The notes beneath the pieces were generated by a model. It was not told the origin of the DNA. It ran no database searches and was given only the letters and a program-made list of their open reading frames with translations. A stretch of DNA of 47,500 nucleotides from Mesostigma viride. Its lineage: Eukaryota; Streptophyta; Mesostigmatophyceae; Mesostigmatales; Mesostigmataceae. Both the position numbers and the translations under genes were made by a program. This document shows, piece by piece, positions 18,376 through 38,800 of the stretch. The DNA lies in assembly GCA_009746045.1 (NCBI GenBank), contig RPFO01000398.1:1-47500 (forward strand), read 5' to 3'. Position 1 is the stretch's first letter, and each line of letters opens with the position of its first letter.

Positions 18376-19059
18376 ATACATCACTGAGATCATCCACCAG
18401 TTCTATGAAGGGTCCCCAAGCCCAGATCCGTACCGCTGACGGCACCACTCCGGCGTTCCTGCCCTGCACACAGACAGGGGTGTGGCAGGCCGGGGCTGTA
18501 CACGTGCTCTCCCCATATTCAATTCATAATTATGGTGGACTATATTATGAGGCGCGCACAAGCTAGCTTTTCCCGGGTGGATCGAGGGGCGCCTGCCGGG
18601 GATCGAGATCACGGAGTACGCCAGCTACGGCTGGCGGGGTTGACCCACTCTAGACCGAGTCGGAGCGACTGATCTCGCTGATCGAGGCACGACATACGCT
18701 CGCACGAAGACCCCGGAGTCCGCCCAACTCTGGCTAGATAGCTTGTCCCTGGAAGCGCGGGCCGGGCGGGGCCGGCTTATGTTCAGCAAGAAAACGGAGA
18801 CCTGTCATGGCCGGCCATCGGCAAGCTTGATCCCCGCTGGGACCGGCACCCCACCCAACCTAGTCCTCTTGTTGCTGGACGGAAGCCCGGTCGGATCCCC
18901 CCGGCCCGACTCGCTTCAAGCTCCTTGGCAGCTGGCTCCCCTCCACGGCCGAGGTCGATCATCAACACGCGAATCGGCTGGCCAGGCCGGCTGGGTGGCC
19001 TTCCGCCGCCTCGACAGGTTCTGGACATTAATCGCCACCTGAGCTAGTGAGCGGCGCAA

Positions 19060-20017
19060 GCGCCCGGCATTCTGTTCAATGCTCTTGGACATCCGCAGCA
19101 TCGTCCTTACCGACGCCATCGCCACAAAGCTCCAGGAGCTGGAGGACCACCGCCAGGCCCAGCAACGGGAGGTCACCGATCGCGCTCGCCGCGAGTGCCG
19201 AGTGGTGCTACGTCGCTTCCCCCAGAAGCCAGGTGAGACGTCAACCTCTCTTGCTGACGAGCTCAAGAACCAGCTTCTTACCCTCATGGGCCTGGTAGGT
19301 GAGGTAGAACTGCGTGGGTGCCACCGCCTTCCCCACTCACGGGACAAGGCGGCCCCCCCACCAGTCCTACTCACCTTCCCCTCCCCTGAGGATAAGCAGC
19401 GGTTCCTCTCTCGTCGCAAGCGGTTGCACTGACGACCTCACCTGGACGCTGGATGACGACCTCACCCCCGCTCAGCAACAGCAGCGACGCGACCTGTGGC
19501 CGGAATACCTCCGCCATAAGCAGGACCCCCAGAAGCCCAAGGTGTACTGGAGGGGCGGGGACCTGATGATCAACCACAAGATGTGGACGCCCCCAGCGGG
19601 CTAGAATAGCAATAGCCCTAGCTTGTAACCATTGGCGTCACTGCCGCTAAGGCAGCCATGCCTAGCTGTGCCATTTGCCAACACACCTAGTCACGTGCCG
19701 CCAACGCACGGTACACAACCAGCCATAGCCTTAGCCTAGTCCTAGTACAGCCATGCTACGCCCTGGCTATGTTCAGATTACTTGCCCACGCTCCTTGCTA
19801 TGATATGCTCACATGGGTCTTATTGCACCCACAGTTTGCCGGATCGTTAGCCTGTCCTTTTAGCTAGCCGCGCCCGATTGCAGCTGTGGCATGCCTTTGG
19901 CATGAAGGAGACTGGGGGTCTCTGCCCTTTCTCCTCATAGTGCACACACAGGGATTAAAAGCACTTCGGTGCTCCGTGACTCCCCAACGGGAGCACGAGT
20001 TTAATTAATTAATTAAT
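19060..20017 (+). pseudogene. LINE ORF1-like gene with its 3' UTR (frameshifted)
   Basis: The first frame (19079-19432) includes LADELKNQLLTLMG, GCHRLPHSRDKAAPPPVLLT and FPSPEDKQRFLSRRKRL. A frame change near 19428 leads into WTLDDDLTPAQQQQRRDLW, KVYWRGGDLMINHKMW and a stop at 19604. This order (basic RRM-like domain ending in a dk-rfL-rRk-L motif, then DDLTP and W-R-GGdL blocks) matches L1-type ORF1 RNA-binding proteins. After the stop come about 400 nt of 3' UTR, the hairpin (19970-19998) and a TTAATTAATTAATTAA tail, with no ORF2 between. It is either an ORF1-only element or an internally deleted LINE. Confidence 0.68.
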
Positions 20018-20569
20018 CGTCCTTACGGCTGCGAGGCGTGGACCCTGGACCAGGCACTGAGCAAGCATGCAGCTTGACAGTACCATCACTAGAATGCTCT
20101 GTCACATCCTGGCTGTCCGCTACCAAGAGCGCCGCATCCAAGCCAAGCTCTACTGCGAGCTCCCTCTTGTCACCCATACCATCCGATGGACAGGTGCTGC
20201 CGGCCCCGCGCCTCTTTGCCAGCCATCTTGCCCGCACAGACCAGGTGAATACCGATGTGGGCCCTGCCAGCTGGGGGGCCTTAACGGACTGGCCAACCGT
20301 ACGGTAGACACCTCGATCCTCGTATGGCAGAGGACCTCCCCTTGTCCCGTCGCGCAACCCACTGGCCTCGCACCGACGCGGCGCGACCCGGATCGACCTA
20401 TATGACACAACTGCTTGAGGATGCAGGGTTTCTGGGACTGTCTGTGGCTCCGTGCCCGCATGATAGACTGAAGGAGAGATGGGCTGCCATCTGCGATATG
20501 CACCTTTCTGAGGGGCATGCTACTGTTCCTCCCCACGGGTCCCACGGCCCCTTGCTGGCCAGGGTAGAA
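20018..20569 (+). pseudogene. LINE reverse transcriptase C-terminal fragment, copy 1
   Basis: Broken frames encode YGCEAWTLDQALSK near 20035, then LDSTITRMLCHILAVRYQ, then YMTQLLEDAGFLGLS and HDRLKERWAAICDMH near 20400-20510. The order corresponds to the post-catalytic thumb and C-terminal part of LINE ORF2 proteins (YGxExW, later DRxxWR). At least two frameshifts are present. It directly precedes a second, different copy of the same region. Confidence 0.65.
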
Positions 20570-21549
20570 GTCCGCAGGTGGAGGTTATTGCCCCTGAGGA
20601 TAGCCGCTACAGCTCGGATCGTGTGCCACCTAGTGTCAAAACTGAGGCGATGGTGATTGGGGCCTCCAGTACACCACCGCTGCCGCGCCTGCTCGACGGG
20701 ACGGAGGTCCCGTTCCGCGATCGCTTCAAACTGTTGGGGAGTGGGCTCCCTGACACTGCGGACGATGTGGACACCCGCATCGGCCTGGCCTGGGCCAGGC
20801 TCCGTTCGCTCAACACCTACTGGCGCTCGAAGGGCCTGGGCAAGCACCGCACTGAAGCGCATGCTCTTCAAGGTCCTCGTCCTCACGGTGCTCACGTATG
20901 GCGCCGAGGCGTGGACACTCACACCCACACTGGCAGCTAGGCTAGACGGCACGGTTTACAGGATGCTCCGACAGGTCCTGAACGTAGGGTTTTCCAAGCG
21001 CCCGTCATTAGAGTCTTTGTATCACGGTATGCCTCGTATTTCGGACGAGATTAGGCAGCGTAGGATAGCATTTGTAGGACACCTTGCTCGCACCAGCCAG
21101 GTCGACACCGCCCTTGGTCTGGCAGGCTCCCAGCGATTTGGCCAGCCATGCAGGGCGGCACATTCTGACCTGGCCTGGCCCCAAGGGCATTCCCAAAAGG
21201 GTAGGGAAACCTGTCACGAACTACATCCAGATGTTGCTGGACGACCTAGTGGTCCCAGCCCAGTTTGAACACCGCATCCACTCTCTCTCCCGTCTTTGGA
21301 CTGCCATGCAGGACAAGACGCGGTGGCAGAAGATTGTCAAGGCTCACACGCCAGACCCTGTGGGCAAGCCCCCTCCCCCCAAGCGGAGGAGGCGTTTTGA
21401 TGAGTAGTGTAGTTAGGCTTTTATAGACCAGATAGCTTAGAGTTAGGTTAGTTCGATTACGCGGCTTCCCCACTCCACCCATCCATCATGGAATGTGCTA
21501 CATGATCTCCCAACGGAGGCATGTCATAATTTAATTTAATTTAATTAAT
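20570..21549 (+). pseudogene. LINE reverse transcriptase C-terminal fragment, copy 2, with 3' UTR
   Basis: Encodes KTEAMVIGASSTPPLP, FRDRFKLLGSGLPDT, RIGLAWARLRSL, then in another frame LVLTVLTYGAEAWTLT, RRIAFVGHLAR, and in a third frame IQMLLDDLVVPAQF, KTRWQKIV and a basic tail KRRRRFDE with stop at 21407. These are the standard blocks after the FADD catalytic site of an ORF2 reverse transcriptase (K-xxM, lLG, YG-E-WtL, RR--f-GH-R, r-W--iv). Frameshifts occur near 20850 and 21180. The 3' UTR contains CATGATCTCCCAACGGAGG and ends in a (TTTAA)n tail at 21528-21549. Confidence 0.75.
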
Positions 21550-21850
21550 AGCCGCTACACTACCGCCTCGTCTGCCATTACAGTAGAGGACAGCTCGGAC
21601 GAGCACTATATCCCCCTCTAGTGACTATACGAAGTGATCTACAACTACGCCTGGACGCCTGGCGATCCAACGCCGTGGAAGGACTAGTATACGGTTGGGG
21701 CATGGTGCAATATTTGTAACTTTTGTGTAATTATTTTACTAACGAGATTAGCATAGTACTCCGTGACATGCCCATGCGCATCAATTTATTAATTGATTTA
21801 CACGTAACTGCGTCACACATACGGAAGTACTTACTTGTCCATGAAACACA
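21550..21850 (+). pseudogene. LINE family A C-terminal stub and 3' UTR
   Basis: A short frame ends VEDSSDEHYIPL with stop at about 21621, matching the SSDEDYIPI end of the minus-strand copy at 7618. The following UTR shares ACTTTTGTGTAATTATTTT and GAGATTAGCATAGTACTCCG with that copy, and reaches GTACTTACTT near 21827-21836. It is 5' truncated to its last codons. Confidence 0.65.
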
Positions 21851-22266
21851 CTTGTCTGGGCCTGCAATAAGCACAATTCACACTTTGATGTCAATACAGC
21901 AACACACCACCCGGTTCCATGATCACCATCTCCTTTCCGTCCACCTGAAAAACTTGATACTGCCGATGTCACATCTAGGCAGCCTTGACGGTCCATCCTT
22001 TTGGTATGGATCCTTACTCATGAAGTCAAGCCTGTGCTGGTTGTATCATTATTACATACACCACCTGCCCAAACGTCACGCTCAGCATAAAATTTCGCAT
22101 AAGCTACCATTTTGAAAAAATTGGCTTGCCTTCAGGCCATTTGCAGTCCATGCTTCGAGGGCTCCAGGATTCCTTTCTGAAACATACCTGGGAAGAAAGA
22201 GGTACCATAGATTGCCCATCTGATGCTGAAATCTCGAATGAGGCTTTCCATCAGCAAAATGCCACG
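21851..22266. other. 3' flank of the zinc-finger gene
   Basis: Lies beyond the minus-strand stop codon of the CCCH gene, presumably 3' UTR plus spacer. A TGTAA pentamer on the minus strand (22052-22056) is about 210 nt past the stop and is a candidate polyadenylation signal if the organism is a chlorophyte. Confidence 0.4.
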
Positions 22267-31406
<9,140 letters not shown>

Positions 31407-32823
31407 AGCACGCGTAGACTACCATCCAAACATTTCCAACTCTGTAAATACGCGTACCTAAGCTAACTGCCGCCTCGACAGTGGCTGTGTAGCAAGCATA
31501 AAGGGGAGCTTAGGTAAAGTCTGCCAACGAGGCCGGCCGCCCTTGCTTGCCAGGCCCTGCTAGGAATTGCAAAATATCGAAACAAAATAAATTACACAAA
31601 CCCGTCCTCTGCCGATGTCGTTTCTAATGTTGTTTCGAAGCTTAACAATCCATAATCTCTGGATTTTTTTTACGTGAGCCAGCCTGAAAAGTACCGAGGT
31701 GGGCCCTGGTCAATTTGATCATCAAATCGACATCGAAAGATACGTCAAAATGACTGACGCGCCACGTCGACCTCGGTATGCAGTCGCGTGCTTTCATAAC
31801 GTTTCCCTGCGCGTGGGCCACGACATGGAGCTCCCCAGGAGTACGTCCATCAAAATTCCTTATCTCACCATATTAAAAACACTGGTGTTTTGTAAAATTT
31901 GGTCGTTGTTTCGTTGGCTCGTTGGTAACAAGGTGCTGCGATGCACCACGTCGACCTCGTGACGCAGTCGCGCGCTTTTACATAATGGGACGCGAGTTCC
32001 CCAGGAGCCTTGATTTTCGTCCATCAAAATGATGGTGTTTTGTAAACTTGGGTCGTTGCCTCGTTGGCAGTCAGTCGTTGGCACTTGGCTCGTTGGAACT
32101 TGGTTGTTGTTGTCGTTGATTTCAACGCCGCACACTAAGCAGCAGAAATTTGAAACTTGGAAGGCGTGCGAGTTGACTATTCCAAGTAGTACGGTAAGTA
32201 CAATGTACAAGAGTCTATTTCATTGGATTGTAGCAAGAGGCCGAATTCCTAGGCCCGTGTGAACTCGTTATTCCGGCTCAACTCAACATTTCTAATTAGG
32301 CTCAACTAGGCTTTTGGTTTCCAAATCGGCCGTTTCCAAATCTCTGCTGCCCATGTGCGGCGTGGGCAACAACAACAAAAGGCTTTTGGTTATTTGTGGC
32401 ATACCTTGGTTAACTTAAACGGTAACATGGAAATAAACAACACCCATTCAGGGGAAACTCGTTATTCCGTTCCATCCTGACTGTTAGCAAGTCGGAATGT
32501 GTGCAGCGGGTACTGCAGCGCACTTCCCCGCGGGTACTGTAGCGCGTTCCCGTCACATGCGCAGGTAAGGGGGACCGTGGCCGTACCTGCAAATGCAACG
32601 GTACAAAATAGGGAAAAAGTCATAAACGGCCATGGACACGAAAGTGGCAATTCCATTATCATACAGAGCTGTTAGTAGTTTTGCATCCAATGCGCATTCC
32701 AGGAGTCAAGGAAAGCTGTAAGCAGGATATATTGTAGGCATGTGCGCAGAAGTTTGCGGAGATGCGAATGGGAGCGCGGGCATTTCCCAGTACTTGTGAC
32801 GCCAGAGTGCACATATAAGTGAC
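31407..32823. promoter_or_regulatory. Shared intergenic region between divergent genes
   Basis: The CCCH gene and the kinesin gene are transcribed away from each other, with start codons 1417 bp apart, so this interval probably contains both promoters and 5' UTRs. No consensus TATA box at a convincing distance was identified. It contains a degenerate tandem repeat (31763-32090) and a short upstream ORF (31433-31419) before the CCCH start. Confidence 0.5.
31763..32090. repeat. Degenerate direct repeat, about 184-bp period
   Basis: Two copies starting at CACGTCGACCTCG (31763 and 31947), each followed in order by GCAGTCGCG-GCTTT, CCCCAGGAG, GTCCATCAAAAT, GGTGTTTTGTAAA-TT and GGTCGTT--TCGTTGG. 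They lie between the two divergent genes and may be a duplicated regulatory segment. Confidence 0.75.
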
Positions 32824-35800
32824 ATGGCATTCAGGCAGCAGGCTCCCCTGGTATACACTCCCCTATCCGAAGATTTGCTCGCCATGGGCGCAGATCTGGA
32901 GGCGCTCGGGGGAGGAGACGCCCGTGTTGGCCGGCTCGAAGTTTTCTGCCGTTTTCGGCCTTTGCCACCGGAGACGGATACGTGCCTAGTTGCAATCGAC
33001 AAGGACTCTTTCTCAATCAGGTAACGACATAAGTTAAATGCCGTTGTGTTAGATTATGTATTGAAGCTGCAGGCATGTCACGCTAATGCTGGTATTTTCT
33101 CATTTAACCCAGGTGCCTAGGACCTCCCTCGAACTTCGCGTGAATTCGCGGACGACGATTGCAATTGCGGCTTTGGACTCTATTTCTGAAGTGCATCCTT
33201 AATTTCTATTACCGTGCCTTTGTTTCTACTCTACAAGCTGATGCCCTGGATTGTTGTGTAAACCCTATGCAACGATATGTGCCGGACGCACCTGCTGGGG
33301 ATATGCTAAGATTGGACACTACGCTTTCAAGCCGTGGTCCGCGCGATAAATTTCTTGTTGTGTTTGTTTATAGTTTGTTGCGTCATTACAGCGCCCTTGG
33401 GACAGACTTGCAATGAATCAGGCCTGAAAGGGAACGCTCTTGACCTCATTAGATTAGCTTGATAAAACATGTTTGGAGGGTTGCTTTAAGGAAAGCCAGG
33501 GTTACGGACATTGAGGAGGCGGTGAGGAGGGCGCGGCTATAAATTAGCCCGGCTATGGCCTTGTGATTTGGAATCCAACTTCAAGAACTCCCTTCATAAT
33601 TCCGTCCATGTTCACAGCTGCGCAGTGAACTACATGTGGGTGGGGAGTAATCCTTAGATGGCAGGTATCCTACATAAGACTTTGGCTGCATAGAGGCATA
33701 CATACCGACCAACTAATTGGTTGCTGCGTGCCATTTTTTACTTGCGCACAGATGTATGTCATGCTGTAGCTGCCATGGGTTTCGGACCTTGGTGCCAGGC
33801 CATACTGGTGATGATCCTGTGTGGAGCCATGATGGAGAATCCAAGACTGCCACCGTCGGCTCCTAGGTTCTTTGCCAAAACACACATGGGGGCTACAGTT
33901 TGCAATCACGGACATTTTTCGACAGGCTTATACCCCATTCAATTAAGCCAAAGCTGACCTGGAGATGGCGAGTTCTAAGTAAGATACACCAACCATCCCT
34001 CCGAAGGTTGGCTGTTCTCATTGCCAAACATCCAGACCAGAATCCCCGGTATCCTGGTGCAGCTGGGCCCCAGGTGCAGGTAAACTTGGCTCTTCTCGTG
34101 TCTGTCTTTGTCTTCTTCCCCCCCTTGCTGGTAAAATGTCCACGAAAACCTGCCCACTTGTATGAATATGTACGCATGGTAACGTTGTGGCGCCGCAGGG
34201 ATCCGCGCTGTCCCGCGGATGTGCCTGCCGGCCAGGCGATCCGACGGTTCAAGATCCCCCATGTACTGCCATGGACCGCGTCACAGCAGGTATGGGATGA
34301 ACGCCTTGGCTGCATCTCTGGAGTAAGGTGGGGTGGAGCTCGGTGGGCATTATGATAGAGGCATCTGGAGTAAGGTGGGGTGGAGCTAGGTGGGCATTAT
34401 GATAGAGGCATCTGGAGTAAGGTGGGGTGGAGCTAGGTGGGCATTATGATAGAGGCATCTGGAGTAAGGTGGGGTGGAGCTAGGTGGGCATTATGATAGA
34501 GGCATCTGGAGTAAGGTGGGGTGGAGCTAGGTGGGCATTATGATAGAGGCATCTGGAGTAAGGTGGGGTGGAGCTAGGTGGGCATTATGATAGAGGCATC
34601 TGGAGTAAGGTGGGGTGGAGCTAGGTGGGCATTATGATAGAGGCATCTGGAGTAAGGTGGGGTGGAGCTAGGTGGGCATTATGATAGAGGCATCTGGAGT
34701 AAGGTGGGGTGGAGCTAGGTGGGCATTATGATCAAAGGCATGCGATAGGCATGCAAATGGCATGCAATGGACTCACAACGTGCAGTCTAGGTGCGAGATT
34801 GGGGCGTGCACTTCACGAGGACCACCATGCAGCATATGAGATGATTCTTAAGGATAAGCCTGAGAGCGAGATGCTACTTCTTGTAGGGCTCGCTTGCCAA
34901 GCTCCTTGGAGCATGGGATCCTATTTCCTTTGGGACATCAACTGGTGGCTGCTTCAAGATTAGTGCTGTGCATAATGATGGCATCATGGCAGTTTCTACA
35001 GAGTGTGCATTTTGCTTGAATTGGCCACACGGATGCAATTGTCTCAAAAAAAGCATTGGGCAGTAAAGGCATGGTTATCCTGTTCTTAGAAGACAGCACA
35101 AGCTGTTACACGATCAATGATTTGTTCACCAGGAACCTGTGGCAATCTGAAGTGAGTGTGGTAGACATCTGACATGGGCCATGTAGGATTTGGCTGGCTC
35201 GATAGGAACGGGCAGATAGTAATTGGTTGCCTGGTATATCAAGGAGACAACCAGCCAAGTAATTGGTTGCCTGGAATATGCATGCTACATGATCTCCCAA
35301 CGGAGGCGTGTTGTGATTTAATTTAAACAGGCATGCTATTTTGGTTTCAAAACTGCATGCCACCTTATGGGGGGCGTGCATCGAAGAGCGTCCCTAATAA
35401 CACCTGCATCGAAGAGCGTCCCTAATAACACCTGCATCGAAGAGCGTCCCGAATAACACCTGCATCGAAGATCGTCCCTAATAACACCTGCATTGAAGAG
35501 CGTCCCTAATAACACCTGCATCGAAGAGCGTCCCTAATAACACCTGCATTGAAGAGCGTCCCTAATAACACCTGCATCGAAGATCGTCCCTAATAACACC
35601 TGCATCGAAGAGCGTCCCTAATAACACCTGCGTTACACTCTATCCGGTTAGATAAGGGCTCACCTAAAACTCGTGCCATGTCCTTACTTCCTTGAATGGC
35701 TCTCCACAGGATGTGTTTGACGCGATGGGCAGCCGTGCCTTCCAATGGTTCATGGAGGGCTTCAACTGCTCCATCATTGGGATGGGTCAATCGGGTGAGC

Positions 35801-38800
35801 TGATGTCTTCTTCCGCACCGTTCGCTCCAATCAATGTAGCGGAAGAATGCCGCCGGTGTCAGCTTTCCTCTACCCCCGAGATAGTCGTACCTGCGGTTGA
35901 AGCTCTGTGGCGGAAACCCGAGGCAGAGGTTTGACAGGAACTTTGTAACAACAAGACACTGCTCGATTCTCAATACTTTTGCGGATAAATTACATCGCCA
36001 TGTCTACAGCTTTTACAGTCCTGCTATCGAAATAGAATGGATCAGGGAGCTGGCATGCACATATAGGCACTAGGCAGAACCCCTCCACGCAAACACCTGC
36101 GGAAGGCGCGGGAAAAAAAAAGATGCAGTTGCACGTTCGATATTGCTTTGCCCAACGGGCCTGTATGTTTCCCAACTAGAAACGAGTGTTTGCCAGCTGG
36201 CCTCAAGCAATGGTACTCGTGGAGGAGCAATCAACTGTGACTGTAGCAACGACGCAATCGTTTGCTTGCAACCCATGGACTGCCCCTGCACCCCCGCCTG
36301 TACCACCTCATGTCGCTCCTCACACTGTGGCACTGGCATCCCTCGGTTGTCCGTGGGCAGGCGCGGGGAAGACGCACACCATCATGGGCGTGGGGGGCGT
36401 CGCAGGGAAGGCGGACGATGGCCTGTTGCACCTCACACTGCGCAAGCTGTTCGAGGCGGTAGCAGGTGGGCGTCCTACCTTGCGTGTCCACTGGAGTTTT
36501 GTAAGCGCTGCAGGCCTTTTTGCGCATGGTCGAAGAAGGCTATTTCTATCAAGGAGTTTGGGAGGGTGGGGGTGGGGGGGGCGCAGGAGGGGCATTATGC
36601 CACATTGTGCTTCACAGTTGGCCTTGACATCCCTGGACATCCCTGGGCAATACACAGTGATATGACTGAATGTGGAACGTGAAATGCCACCTGCAGGTAT
36701 TGCTGTGCTCCGAAAAGCCGTGCACCTCACTGTTCGGCATTTGAGTGTGCACAAACTCTTTCTACTTTCTGCTTTTGCTATCGTGCCATAAATGGCAATT
36801 CGTGAATGCCACTGTAATCCAAGCTACAATGATAATGCCCGTCCAAAAGGCAAGGATGCTTTGATCACCTGCGATGCTTTCCATGCACCAGCCCTTGCGT
36901 AGCTGTGGTTTACTGTGGCATGGCCCACGTCAGTGCCATGGGTACCTTATGCGCAAGACCTCGAGCAATCGCCGTCAGTCTGGTGCACTGTCTTATGTCT
37001 GTGCCTTTAATCGCCGACGCTCCCGTGGCGCAGCAGACAAATCCTGGGAGTCCCTCTTGTTGCAGTCGCATGGCCACCCCTGCTATCAAACCCTATACCG
37101 CTGTCCTTGTCATGGGCTCCATCACGGACATCCATGGGCATCCCAATGCAATTCCAATACAGTGCCCCCTCATTTCGTGTCTCATGATAGCCGGCTGTTG
37201 GCTGGTGCGCCCTGGTGTGTCGCGTGCAGCCATGGAGGCCCAGTCGCAGGTGTGCCACGTGGGCCTGTCCTACTGGGAGGTGAACCACAGCGAAGCCATC
37301 GACCTGCTGCGGTCGCCGGGCACGGGTAGGTCGCTCCCCTGCATTTTCGCGAGTGGCTGACGAATCCCCCGGAAATTCAGTGTTTGGGCCGCAATCTTTC
37401 CAGGCATGGGGATGATGGGAGTGGCGGAGGCCAGCAAGGTATCCGAGGCCCGAGGGCAACGGGTGTCATGTTACGAAGACATCTTCGATGTACGGCTTGG
37501 CTACGTTGGTTCCATGAATGTTTGTTAATTATAAAAATATATTAAAAACATAATTACTTACAGCAGAGTGAAATCACTCAAACCAAAGCAAACGCCCAGC
37601 TATAAACCTATATACAGAGCCATGTCAAAGCTCTATACTACGATAAGACCAATGGAAACGCCTATCGGGAGGAACCTAATAGCCCTGCTGCACCGCAAAA
37701 TCAGCCCGCGTACGGCGGAGCATGATGTCAGCCATGGCCCGAGTCAGCGCCACCGACAAGCGCTGACGCCAATATGACGTCCAGGTCCGCGCCAACCATG
37801 GGGCCCGCTGGCCCTCCAGGTCCAGCCGGTCCTCCCGGAGCCGGCAACACTCCTTGAAGATGGCGAAGGTCAGGGGCCCCATGGCCCCAAACAAATATAT
37901 ATACTACTGTAATAATAATACTGTAGTTAAGTGTTGTCACGTATAACACAAATACCTCGCATCAAACCAGCCAGAGTTCCCCTTCCTGGCTTGTCTTTCT
38001 AATCCTCCTTATACATCATTGCGCTCACCCACATTCGCTTGGGTGCACCCTGGAAGCAGATGTGCGTGACACGATCACAAGGTATCAAGCGTGCTGCATT
38101 TCCGTGGCGGCTATCCTGCTTCCCTCTGGCAGCTACTGGTGCATGCCCCACACCTGCTGGAGTTAGGATAGTGCCACGCTGGTTATTGTAGAGGCAAGCA
38201 TCAGCCAGCATTCCATGACCAGGCCACAAATTTGTGCTCAGATCTTAGCAACAAAGGCCACACATATCTGTTCGGATCTTCGCAACAAACATGTGTGTGC
38301 CGTGCAAAGCAGAGCAGCCGGTGAAGAGCACCTTTCCAAGCTAATGCTGCATGCTTGTGAGCAGGACAGTCTCATGGATTGCCAATGCAACATGTGCTGC
38401 ACGTGGCTGGGGTTGGTCATGCATGCGCCACGTCCACAGGCGCAGATGGTCTGGCGGCTACCCTGCCTGGCGCGCGCAAGCAGTTTGTCATCGTCCGTGT
38501 CACCAGCATGCAGGAGGCAGAGGCCGTGTTGCAGCAATGCCGAGAAGACAGCCCCAACTGGGCACCTGCCCTGCCGAAGGGTCAGTATTGATTAACCAGT
38601 AGCTGCCTGCATGCCAATCCAACATGCCAGAAGAATTAACTTCTCTTATTCGAATGACTATATTTAACTGGGTCCAATTTTTTTAGTTTGATCTACAGTA
38701 GAGAGAGCTTGTGTAAGGCCAGTAATGCGAGCAAACTGGGCAGCCGACAAGGTTGTTGTGATCCTATATCCATCGTGTTGGCTATGTTATGCTTCTGCCC

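Noticed and set aside
15690-20000. One large DNA transposon with about 200-bp terminal inverted repeats
   Set aside because: The inverted homology is better explained by two LINE 3' ends in opposite orientations. Each has the hairpin and a TTAATT tail, and other single termini of the same kind occur nearby.
34312-35630. CRISPR-like arrays
   Set aside because: The 47-bp and 28-bp repeats are head-to-tail minisatellites without unique spacers, in an intron of a eukaryotic gene.
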